A stretch of 64,000 nt of DNA, taken from positions 16,689,001-16,753,000 of the forward strand of contig CM053806.1 of assembly GCA_028671895.1 (NCBI GenBank), read 5' to 3'. Shown piece after piece: positions 36,230-47,396 of the stretch (its first letter is position 1; each line of letters opens with the position of its first letter). Both the position numbers and the translations under genes were made by a program. The notes under the pieces were generated by a model. It saw only the letters and a program-made list of their open reading frames with translations, ran no database searches and was not told the origin of the DNA. Source of the stretch: Oenanthe sinensis. Taxonomy: Eukaryota > Streptophyta > Magnoliopsida > Apiales > Apiaceae.

Positions 36230-37263
36230 AATTGTACAGTTTGTATCAAACCCTCTACTAAAATATCTGTTAATGCTCAGAGTGTTTGAAAGAATTATTG
36301 TCTAGGCTATTTTGAGACTCTGGTTGCCTTGAAAAATGAGGAGGTTAAAGGTCTTTTACTTGAAAAATTGCTTCTATATGGTTGATTAAGGTTATTTTTT
36401 AAGTTATTATGTGCTCATGTTTAACAACTTTGAATCTTATAAAAGAGTTTTGCACTATAGTCCTATTTTTGTTGGAACTATCAAAATGCATCTAAACCCC
36501 TGGATGGAGCACTTTCATAGTCTCCAACCCATAGAAATACAAAATGTTTGGATTTGTCTTACTCGTGTTTCATTCAATTATTAGTCTATAGATGGTATTT
36601 GTTCAATTAGTAATATTTTTGGTATACCTCTGGTTATTACATAGTGTACTTGGAATCAGATTCAGAGGCTTTTGAAGCTTATATGCTCGTTGAAATTGGA
36701 GCACTCGTTGTGAAACCTTTTGTTGTTCTCATTCCTATGCTAGGTCTATCTAGTCGATTCTTAGGTAGGTTCCTAGTTAATTATCTCTTTAATGATGCAT
36801 TCTGTCTGATTTGTTTTTCATGTAGTTATGATAGTGCATAGTGTCCTAAACTTTTGACTATCCTACCTCTTACTAAGAAGAGTGATAATCACATTGGTAT
36901 TATCTTTACTCCTATCACTGAATATGTAGCATCTAGTGAAAATTTTCAATCAATGAAAAACACTCTCGAAAGAGAATTGGAACAAACCATGGTCTATCAA
37001 TGAAGGAATTCATCTAAATGGAAGGAAAAAAAGTTATTTAGGTGCAAGTTGTTGATTTGGATGATTCTGTGCAGGACACAGCTCTTAACATGAACAAAGC
37101 TGAAGGTAAGAAAGTGGCAGTTCAAGTCCCAACCGACCAAGCTTAGGCCATCCAAGAGGCATAGTAGGCCATGGTTGCTGATCAATGTTCGGTAGGTCCA
37201 GATTCGCCTAGAGACTATCAAGAGATCCAGGAGGTTGGCAGGGTGGTAGTCATTAGACTACCT
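36230..37263 (+). pseudogene. Third DUF4283-like remnant
   Basis: This stretch parallels 33600-34050: NNYCLGYFETLV-like, SYKRVLHYSP-like, LNPWMEHFHSL-like and VWICLTRV-like phrases recur in broken frames between about 36290 and 36600. Many stops are present. The tail to 37263 shows nothing recognisable and ends at element A's LTR. Confidence 0.4.
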
Positions 37264-38474
37264 TATTAGGAATTATGAGATTTGATGATAACAAATTCTT
37301 CAAAATTACAATATAGATTTCAATATCTTGTAACTGGTCAATTGATATATGACTTATAAATAATCATTGACTAGGGAACCAATTATCAATTGAAGTTATT
37401 GTTAATCAACTGATAAATTGGATTATAGTATTTGATTCAAGATTCTTATTATCAATTGATTGTAACTCATCAATGGATGACCATGTACTACTCAACTGAT
37501 ATCTATTGACTTCAATTGATAGTTCATCAACGGATGTGAAAAATGGCTGATGAAATGTAAATATTCTAAGTCAGAATTCTCGCAAGTGAAGTGATCAACA
37601 GATAAAGAGGTCAATAGATATAGATGTTGTTCAATGGATAAAAGTCAACAAAAGTTAGTTAATGGATAACCATAAACGGATGTATGCATGAAGACAGTCA
37701 ATGGATAAAGGCATCGATGGATACTCAAATATCCATTGATACATCAATTGATCAATGCATAACACATCCATCGATGGATAGCAAAGAGGGATCGATTGAT
37801 AAGCTTCACAACAATTATCAGTTGATCAGGGTTTCCCAAATTGGTTAAAGACAAATGGAATGGAATCTTATAGAAAATGAATCAATGGAAGACAGTCTTG
37901 TCAGGATTGTGAAGACTTTCAAAGGAACAGAGTCTTCAAGAAGAAGTTCAAGACAAAGTTTTTTTAGAAGAGAATAAAGTTCAAAGAAGACTGTGAAAAA
38001 GAAGCTACATTCTATTTTAGTGAAAACCTTGTAAAATGTATTTTATACATTTATTAGTCGATAGAAAAATAGAATTAGAATATGAATTATTATATATATA
38101 GTTGGTAGTTCATAGAAGTAATGTGTAAAAAATAAAACAGAAAAAGAAAAGCTTAGGAAATATATGAATCATCTTGTATTGCTTTTCTTTGTTCAAATTT
38201 TCATATTGTAAGCAGCTTGGTTTCTAGACCAAGGTTTATTCAAAGCAAAAACATTCACTAGTGGAAAACCAATCCACAAGTAATTTTAAAAGTTATGTTT
38301 TATTTTCAAATATTTTAGTTTTAATTCTATCTTGTAAAGTTTTCTCAGCAGTCTTAGTTTCCAATCTCTCAAACATTTAAAGTACAAACTTGAATACGCA
38401 AGAATTCTTCAAAATTCTTAAGTTTGTATTCACCCCCCCCCCTTTCTACAAACTTGTACTAATGGAAAATAACA
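37264..38474 (+). mobile_element. Element A: Copia (Sire-like) 5' LTR, 1.2 kb
   Basis: It begins TATTAGGAATTATG (C's LTR begins TGTTAGGAATC) and ends AAAATAACA just before a degenerate primer binding site (about 38477-38490, GGTATTAGAGTC). U3 contains a dense array of ATCAATTGAT, TCAACTGATAA and CATCGATGGATA words from about 37340 to 37830. A TATATATATA follows at 38091-38100. Decay of the terminal TG and of the primer site shows it is old. Confidence 0.8.
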
Positions 38475-38532
38475 ATAGGTATTAGAGTCAGGCTTTAAAT
38501 ATACAGAAAGTTAAGATCTAAGTACATCAAGT

Positions 38533-40492
38533 ATGGGTAAAAAAGACACATGAGTGAAGATTCCAGTTCTTGAAAAAGATGAGTACTTTCCCTGGAAGGT
38601 CAAAATGCACTTGCATCTACTATCCATTGAACCCTTCTATTTTAACTGCATAGAGAAAGGTCCACATGTACCTATGAAAATAGTTACAAGTGTGAATGCA
38701 GATGGTATTCAAGCACTAGACAAGCTTATTCCAAAACCTGTGAGTGAATACACAGATGAGGATGAAAAGGAAGTACACAAGGATAAAAAGGCTATGAACA
38801 TTTTGTTTAATGGTCTTGACAATGATATGTTTGACAATATTATCAAATATACAACCTCTAAAGAAGTCTGAGATACTTTTCAAACTCTATGTGAAGGCAC
38901 TAAGCAAGTAAGGAAGAACAAGATGCAACTCTTGATTCAAAAATATGAGTCCTTTCACTTTACGAGTGATGAAGCAATTAATGATACATATAGTAGGTTT
39001 CAAAAATTTCTGAATGAACTGAAACTATATGGAAGAGTATATGTTGTTGAGGACACCAATCTCAAGTTCTTGAGATCTCTACCCAAGGAATGGAAACCAA
39101 TGACTGTTTCTATAAGGAAATCTCCCGACTTTAAAGAATATACTCTTGAGAAGTTGTTTAGAATATTAAAGATCTATGAGTTGGAGCTATAACAAGATGA
39201 GGAGATTGAGAAGAGTCAGAAGAAGGACAAGTCTGTTGCCTCGATGGTAAAAGAAAAACAAGTTGCAGAGCCCTGTGAAGATGTTGTTATTAAAGAAGGG
39301 AAGAAGGAGAGTCATGGTAAAGTTGTAAGTGACACTAAATATGATGAATCTTTAACTAGCAAAAGAAAAGAAATAGTTGAAGATGATGAATCATATGCCA
39401 AGGATGAAATGGATGAAGTAGATGAGTATTTGGCTTTTCTATCAAGAAAATATTCCAAATTCAAATTTAAGAAGAATCTCATGCAAAGGCCTGGATCCCA
39501 GTTTAAGAGAGATAATCAACAAACCAAAAATCTTGTTGATATAACTCAATTAAAATGCTTCAACTGTGGATTGGCTGGTCACTTTTCTAATGAATGTAGA
39601 AAGCTAAAAATAGAGAAGAAATAAAAGTTCAGTGATGGCATTGACTATAAAAAAAGTACTTTGATTTACTAAACAGAAGGAAAAGGCTTTTGTAACAGAA
39701 GAAAAGGACTGGGCTACTGAGGATGACTCTGAAGAAGAAGAATTTATCAACCTAGCACTTATGGCCAACCATGATGACCAAGAAGCTAGTTTCTCTCGCA
39801 ATCAGGTAATTTCCACAAATCTATCTGAGTTATCTAAGGATGAATGCAATGTTACAATTACTAAAATGTCTAATGAGTTGTATAACTTGCATGTCACTCT
39901 TAATTCCTTGAACAAAGAAAACACTAGACTCAAAATCACCATAGATTCTCTAACTGAAAGGAACAAACACTTAGAGAGTGAGCTAGTACAAATGGATAGA
40001 CTCAAGGTAGAAAACAAAGATGCTAGAGAGGAATTAGTTGAGTATAAAAAGAAAATATAAACTTTGAAAGAATAGTTAGAAGTAGAACTTCAAACCATTG
40101 ACAAATGGAACAGGTCCAGTAAAACTAGCAAAAAGTTGAATGACATTCATAGAACAAACTCTTTCACCATGTTGTCTAAAACTCTTGAGAGATTAACTAT
40201 TGATGAAAATCAATCTTTGGATAAGGAGCAATCAATTGCTAATCCTGAATCAACTGATAAGGATTATCCATCGATTGATGATGTTGACTCAACAGATAAT
40301 CATCCATCGATTTAGAAATCATCATATATTAAACAATCTACTTTAAAAACCAAGCTTAACAGACCTGTTAAATTTGTAGAGGAAGGTAGTTCCTCTAAAC
40401 CTCGAAACAAAGTTGAGAAGTCTAACATAGGACATTTATCCAAGAACCAATTGAAAGAAAAAATAGAAAAGATAAAGCCTGAACTTAAGCCT
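38533..40492 (+). pseudogene. Element A gag, broken
   Basis: From ATG 38533 the frame reads a Sire-type gag closely parallel to element C: KIPVLEKDEYFPWKVKM, a gag-polypeptide domain, and a CCHC knuckle CFNCGLAGHFSNEC (about 39558-39600). Stops at 38551, 38869, 39190 and 39622 and a frame change near 39700 disable it. A coiled-coil-like stretch (SLNKENTRLK..LTERNKHLESEL) follows, then a linker rich in ESTDKDYPSID and STDNHPSI, whose DNA repeats the LTR words. Gag stops at 40492, where element B is inserted on the opposite strand; A's pol is not in this window. Confidence 0.85.
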
Positions 40493-41268
40493 TGTTTTCC
40501 CAGTTGCACAAGTAGAAGGAGGGGTTAAATACTTGTGTGCTTTTGTACTTGATTAAAATCAACTCAGTAAGAATTAAAGATTTGAATATAGAACAAAGAT
40601 TAAACAGAAAGATATGAATGAAAACTTGTTTGTATTATTGATATGTAAATACAAACTCCCTAAGGTTTACACAAACCCTAGCAGCTTCTCTGTGTTTCTC
40701 ACAGCAACTCTCTCTTTCTCTATGCTCCCAAAAACTTCGACTTCTTTCTCACTTTACAATTAGGTTACATAGAGTGTTTATATAGAGAGTTTCCTATCAA
40801 CTAATAACAGAAAATCAAATTATAATATGAATATAGTTCTTAATCATTAGCTGACAGTTTCCTTCTACAATTCTCCTTCCTTCCCATAGCATATCTACAA
40901 TATTTTTGGCTTTATCTTCAAAGAGTTCCCTTTTCTTTAATCATCTTCCAAATTCAGCTTTGACTTCATAGACTCTGAAATCTTCAAACTCTGCCAGACT
41001 ATAGACTCTGATAGATTATAGACTCTGATAATTGTAGACTCTGACAGATTGTAGACTCCGATAGTCTATAGACTCTGATCATCTCCTAGACTTTGATCTC
41101 CATCTAGACTCTGGTTTCACTTTCTACAAAAAATCTTCTAAGTACAAGAATGTTGACTAACTAGACTCTGATCATAAAATTCAGATACTAGAAAGACTTA
41201 TTATAAATAAGCTATGCTAAATCCTGTTCTAGTATTTTGTACATCATCAAATGAATATGTTCCTAATA
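40493..41268 (-). mobile_element. Element B: 3' LTR with AGACTCTGA array
   Basis: On the minus strand the LTR runs from TATTAGGAAC (41268) to GGGAAAACA (40493), directly inside A's gag. A Sire-like polypurine tract, AAATAGGGGGAAAT, sits just before it (about 41269-41282). U3 holds about ten AGACTCTGA words (40970-41185), followed by CTATATAAAC (40778-40788) as TATA box. B's other end lies outside the window. Confidence 0.8.
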
Positions 41269-41289
41269 ATTTCCCCCTATTTATGCTTT

Positions 41290-43775
41290 ATAAAAAGTAA
41301 GCATAAATCAAGGTTTGATGATGTCAAAACTAAAGAATGAAATAATTAATCTAGAACAATAAACATGTATAAGGAAAAAAGAATTACTTCTTACTTAATC
41401 TTCTCAAAGGCTGGATTATTCTTCAAAAATGAATTCAACATATTTTCCTCCACAATAGCAAGAGCTTCACCAACATACTTCTTTAATTTCTTCATTTGAA
41501 CATTTGATTTGACAATAGGCTGCTCTCAGATCATTTGCACTGCTTTCTTGTTCCTTCAAATCCTTCAACATCAGAACACTACTTTTCCCACTCATAGGTT
41601 GAAGTCTAAAGTAACGACCCACACCTTCTTGAAATTTAATTTTATTTTCTTCCACATACATGAATTGATCATTTCCTTCAACATCAACATATTTTAAAGA
41701 AAACTTGCCCATCTATTGATTTGTCTGTCTATGCAGAGTCAGCTTCCTGTCAATCTCCTTGAACTATTTGTGTGTGAGAACTTCTTTGCTTTTATTCACT
41801 TAATAAGTAATTTGTGGGAGAAATCTAATATACTGTAATTTCTCAGGCTGTTTGAAGAAGATGAAATTTGATTGACTTATCCATTTAACAGATCCTCCTT
41901 CCATGAAGTACACAAGCATCTCATTTTTTACTTTATCTGTATCTTCTGGCATCTTTCTTTCAAAGACATTATAAACAATTTGAGCAGACACCACTTTGTT
42001 TAAGTGCTTTTGTGTGATATTTTCAAATTGTCTATCTATCAAGGATTGAGGATCCCTGGATAGAGTTGATGTTCTATCAATATTTGATTCTTCAAAGCCT
42101 CCAAGTCCTGTCTTCTTTTTGGCTCTCAGTTACAGATTAGATTGACTACATTGCCAGTAAGTAGGTTCTTTGGCTTCATCAGAGTCTGACTTTTTCTTTT
42201 GTTTATCAGAGTCTGGCTTAGACTCTAACTTCCCATATCCAGTCCCTGACTGATGTGTTTGAGATTTTGATAATATAGCCACTCTAGAATGTTTTAGTAA
42301 TACACCACAAAGACCCCTAGGACCATGAGAACTATCACCATCATCATCACCATCTCTCTTCCTTTTAACTCCCTTTTTGTCATCCTTGCATACATCATCC
42401 TTATTCCTCCTAGAGGAATCACCAACTTTCTTCTCCCCCTTTTTGACATCGTTACCACCTATGACAACCAAAAGGATATGTTCAAGTACTGTGGAAATGT
42501 TGGATTCTGCTGCAATGACTGAATCAACTTTGTTGTTTAAAGTAGATACTATAGATTGGAGATTGGCTTGAGTAGTAGTGATATTAGCAAGAGCATCCTT
42601 GAAAGCAACTTCTTTGGATAATTGAAGGGAATGAATTATGTCAAATCTAGTACTGAGCAGAGAAGTTATGTTTTCAATACCAGTAAGTTTGGTTTGAATA
42701 TGAGATATGTCCTTGACTACACTGGCTAATTGTGTAGTGACATTCTCTGTTTCATCCTTAATATCTGCATTGATAGATATGTCATCTTCAAGGAAAGAGG
42801 CATTAGTGTCCTCATTTGGATAATGACCATGTTCTTATAGAAAAGACTTCTTCTGAAAAGCCTTTAGTCTTTCAGACTGGTGAATGTTCAAGATGCACTC
42901 AAAAGAAGCTTTATCAGTAATACCTTTGAGTTGTGCAGATTCCCAAGTTAGAGGAAAAACTTATCAAAATAGATAAAAGATGGATTTACTGGTCCATCAT
43001 CCTCATAAATGCAATCCTCCTGTATATCAGCATCAATAGGCTCAATCTTTGTAGTTGGGGGTGTAGACTTTAGAGATGGTGTAGACTCTGAAACTGCAAA
43101 AGGGACTATAGATCCTGACTCCTCCTTAGAGTGATAAGAGTCTGTAGACTCTAGAGACCTAGCCCTAATAGGCATGATAAAAATGGGTACTTCTGACTTC
43201 AAGATTGTAGTTTCAGATTGAATATTTGATGAATCCACCAAAGCTTCCATAACTTTTTCTGCCCTCCTGGCTAAAGAATCCACTAAGTGTTGTTGTGCTC
43301 TTTGAGTAAATGATTTCTGAGCAGCTAGAGCCTATTCCTTTTTGCCAATCTGCATTATTAGACAAAAGAATTTTCATCTATCCCCTGCTCCAACTAATTG
43401 GACCAACTCTGTGGAAAATCTTGATCCGAATAAGTGAAGTTAGGTTCAGGATACCCTAGTCTCTCATCCTCACAGTGGATTGGACACTCACTCTCTCATT
43501 CTCACTCAGACTCTCTACAGTCGTTGCTACCTCTCCTTTTGTCTGGTCCAATGCCATCCTCTCATTTATTTTGTCTCTCAATTTGGAGGGTACACTCAAA
43601 AATCCTACAGAAGAGGGGGTGATAGAAGGAATATGTGCTTCAATACCTGAACCACCTTGATGGAGAGGTGCCCCTTCAAATGTCTGAAGGCTAGGGGTTT
43701 CCAACAAGGAATGAGCATCAACAGACTCTGAACCCATATTAACTTCTTCTTTCTTTCCAGAGTCTGTTGGCTCCT
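41290..43775 (-). pseudogene. Element B extra ORF downstream of pol, decayed
   Basis: Minus-strand frames, in order 43737-43456, 43283-42948, 42471-42130, 42042-41800 and 41712-41467, lie between the expected pol and the 3' LTR. They give a Ser/Asp-rich region (ESVDAHS, ESTDSYHSKEE), a Lys/Asp-rich basic block (KKGVKRKRDGDDDGD) and a C-terminal part with LNKVVSAQIVYNVFERKM and LKYVDVEGNDQFMYVEE. This is the position of the additional, sometimes called env-like, ORF of Sire/Maximus elements. Frameshifts and stops break it, and no membrane helix is visible. Element C interrupts its 5' side at 43776. Confidence 0.55.
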
Positions 43776-44894
43776 TGTTAGGAATCTACATATAATTTGA
43801 TGATAACATTAATCTTAGAATCATATAAATTTTGTTTTATGTAACTGATCAATTGCTATGAAATTTATAAATATCAATTGATCAGGAAACCATTTATCAG
43901 TTGAAATGTTATATGAGTCAACTGATAATTTGGACTGTAGCATAGGTGTACTTAGTCTATTTCAATCGATAAGGTATAAATCAATTGATATTATTCTTAT
44001 CAATTGATGTTAGAGTCGATTGATATAGATCATCAATTGATGTGTAAATTAAACTATCAAATTATAATTATTTGAAGACAGAAAATTACACAAGTGAATG
44101 ATGATCAATTGATATTGAAGCCTCAACATATGAGAGATCAATTCAAGAAGCCAAGTCAGGAATTGAAGACCACCAACTAATGTGAAGACCCATCGATTGA
44201 TATATATCGATCGATATTATTTATCAGTCGATAAGTCATTTCTTATCAATCGATGGATGTAAAGATCAATCGAAGAAGAACATCAGTTGATGGATTAAAG
44301 GATGAATCAATTGATATGCTTAACAGCAAATTATTAATTGATTGTGACAACACAGAAAGTCTATCGGTTGTAGATCCAGAGAACAAAAGCACACCTATGG
44401 AAGACAGCCTAGGGTGGCTGTGAAGAATCAATCAGTAGCTGTCTTTCAAGTCTGTTTTCCTAAAAAGGAAAAAAGAAAAAGAGTGACAGATAGAAACAAT
44501 CCTAGAATAGGAATTGTAAAATAAACTTGTAGTATATAAACAAGTGTAGTAACATTGTTAGAAAATATAGAAAAGTTAGACAATATTTCCACAATCAACT
44601 GATCAAGCTCAAGAGCACATTGTAAGATCAGTTGATTCTTTCTAACTTTGTAAAAACGAAGCTAGGTTATCTTTAACCTAGGAACATTCAGCAAAAATAT
44701 ATATCTGATGGAAAAACCAATCCATCAGTAATTTTTAAATCTCTCCTTGTTCATTTTAATTTTCAGTTGTTTGTTCAAACATATTATGTTAATCCATCAA
44801 ACATCAAGAGCAAATATTAAAAGTTCTAAAAAGTTTTAATATATGTATTCAACCCCCCCTTCTACAAATATTGACATTGTTCTTAAAAATAACA
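43776..44894 (+). mobile_element. Element C: Copia (Sire-like) 5' LTR, 1.1 kb
   Basis: The LTR runs from TGTTAGGAATC to AAAATAACA, with TGTTA...TAACA terminal inverted repeats. U3 contains many ATCAATTGAT, ATCGATTGAT and CAACTGATAA words (43840-44350). AGTATATAAACAAG (TATA at 44533-44540) marks the promoter, and a C-rich CAACCCCCCCTTCTAC string lies near the 3' end. The primer binding site follows at once. Confidence 0.9.
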
Positions 44895-44896
44895 AT

Positions 44897-44908
44897 TGGT
44901 ATCAGAGA
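44897..44908 (+). other. Element C primer binding site
   Basis: TGGTATCAGAGA follows the LTR end by two bases and matches the tRNA-Met site of Copia elements except for the last base. Confidence 0.85.
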
Positions 44909-44952
44909 AGGCTTTCAACATACAGAAAGTTTAAAGATCAAGAACAGTCAAT

Positions 44953-47396
44953 ATGGGTCAAAAAGATTCAGGTGTAAAGATTCCAGTGTTGGAAAAGGAC
45001 GAATACTTTCCATGGAAGGTAAAAATGCATCTGCATCTTCTTTCTCTCGACCCTTCCTATGTTCACTGCATAGAGAAAGGTCCTCATATTCCCATGAAGC
45101 TAGTCATAGGTGTGAACCCTGATGGAACTTCTGCACTTGACAAACATATTCATAAACTCATCTCTGAGTACACAAAAGAGGATGAAAAAGAAGTTCTTAA
45201 ACATAAGAAGGCTATGAACATTCTATTTAATGGCCTAGATAAAGATATGTTTGACAATGTGATAAACTATACTTCATCAAAAGAGGTATGTGACACTCTC
45301 CAAACTCTATGTGAAGGAACTGAACAAGTAAGGAAAAACAAGATGCAACTCTTGATTCAAAAATATGAATCATTTCATTTCAAGAGTGGAGAATCCATCA
45401 ATCATACTTATAGCAGATTTCAGAAGTTATTAAATGGACTGAAGCTATATGGTAGGGTTTATGCAACTGAGGATACAAATTTAAAATTTCTTAGATCTCT
45501 TCCAAAAGAATGGAAACCAATGACTGTTTCCATTAGACAATCTCAGGACTTCAAGGATTATACTCTTGAGAAACTCTATGGTATTCTCAAGACATATGAA
45601 TTGGAAATACAACAAGATGAGGAGATTGAGAAGAATCAAAGAAAGGAGAAAACTGTGGCTTTGATGGTCAAAGTAAATGAAGAAAAGAAAGAAAGTGGCT
45701 GTAAAGAAGAGTCTGTCATGATGGCTAGTGATGCTGTTGAAGAATCATTCTAAAGAGGAAAAGGCAAGTGTGAAGAAAATGAAACATGCTCTCAGGATGA
45801 TTTGGATGAGATTGATGAACACCTTGCATTTCTGTCAAGGAAGTTTTCAAAGCTAAAATTCAAGAGAAATCCAAATGCTCAAAGGCCTGGATCTCAGTTT
45901 AGAAATAACAATCAAAACAAAAATTTGGTTGATAGATCTAAATTCAAATGTTTTAACTGTGGATTGGCTGGTCATTTCTCAAATGAGTGCAGGAAGCCAA
46001 AACAAGAAAAGGCAAAGTCTTATGATGGTATTGATTATAAAAGAAATACTTTGACCTCTTGAAACAGAAAGAAAAGGCTTTTGTCACTGAAGAGAAGGAC
46101 TGGGCTGCTGAGGACAGTGATTAAGAGGAATTCATCAATCTAGCACTAATGGCCAAACATGAAGATGAAGAAGCTAGTTCATCATCAAATCAGGTACTAG
46201 CTACAAACTTTTCTAAGCTTACAACTGATGAATGCAATAGTACTATCAATGAAATGTCTAATGAGTTGTACAATTTGCATGTCACACTTAAATCTCTAAA
46301 CAAGGAAAATCTCAAGTTAAAGAACACCATTGATGTCTTAACTGAGAGGAATATTTTTCTTGAAAATGAACTTGTTTGTTTAGATAGATTTAAGCAAGAA
46401 AGTAAGGATGCTATGAATGAACTAGTAAATAGTATGAAAAGAGAAGAATATTTAAAAGAACAATTGGCTAAAGAAATTGAAACCATTAACAAATGGAATA
46501 GGTCTGCTAAAACTGCCAAACAAATTATTGATGTTCAAGGTGTAGATACTCTAGGAGAACTCCTCAAATTAATAGGCAAGCCCTTGACTGATACTTCAAT
46601 GGAAAAAGATCAATTGACTGCTAATCCTTCATCAACTGATAAGGATTATCAATCGATTGATGCTGAATCAACTGATAAGCATCCATCGACAAGTAAATCA
46701 TCAATGGATAATAAAAAGAACAAATTTATCACTCCTATCAATTTTGTTAAGGAAACCAAAATTCAAGTTGAGACTGAAGCTGAGAGGATTAACATAGGTA
46801 GCTTATCCAAGAAATAATTAAAAGAGAAATTAGAAAAGATAGCACTTGTGGAAACTATTCAACCTAAGTTTGAGAAGAAGAAAAAGAATAGGAATGGTAA
46901 AGTAGGCATTAATAAGCATAACAATTACACTCCTGACATGTATGCTCCCAGAAAGGTATGTGCTAAATGTGGTAGTGTAAATCATCTGTCTATGCAATGC
47001 AAGAATGAAAAGAAACCTATATCTTCAAATGATTTAAATGTTATGACTACTAATGCCATGTTTACCAATCCTATGCTCATGAATGCCATGTCTTCTAATT
47101 TAGTTGCACCAAATGTTCATATGCCCTATGCACAAGTTCCATACATGTATAACCCCTTCTTTGCATATGCAAATATGAGCATGCCTGGTATGCCATGGAA
47201 CATGCCTAATGTAAATAATGAAATACATGGAAATTCTGCCATGAGTTCCAAGGTGTCTAAGCCCCAAAAGCCTACTCCCAAAGTTAAAGTGGATTTAAAT
47301 TCACCAAAACCAAAGGAACCAAAATTGGCAACAAAGGCTCATGTTGCAACTAATGAAAGAGGACCCAAGGCAACTTGGGTACCAAAAACAACTTGA
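44953..47396 (+). pseudogene. Element C gag with two CCHC knuckles, broken
   Basis: ATG 44953 opens a Sire-type gag: VKIPVLEKDEYFPWKVKM, the gag-polypeptide (UBN2-like) domain, then CFNCGLAGHFSNEC (about 45955-45996). After a coiled-coil-like SLNKENLKLKNT..LTERNIFLENEL region come a Ser/Asp linker and a second knuckle, CAKCGSVNHLSMQC (about 46961-47002), a Met/Pro-rich stretch and the terminal ATWVPKTT. Two zinc knuckles far apart are typical of Sire. Defects: TAA at 45751, a frame change between about 46060 and 46149, and TAA at 46815. It ends at TGA 47394, in a different frame from pol. Confidence 0.88.
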
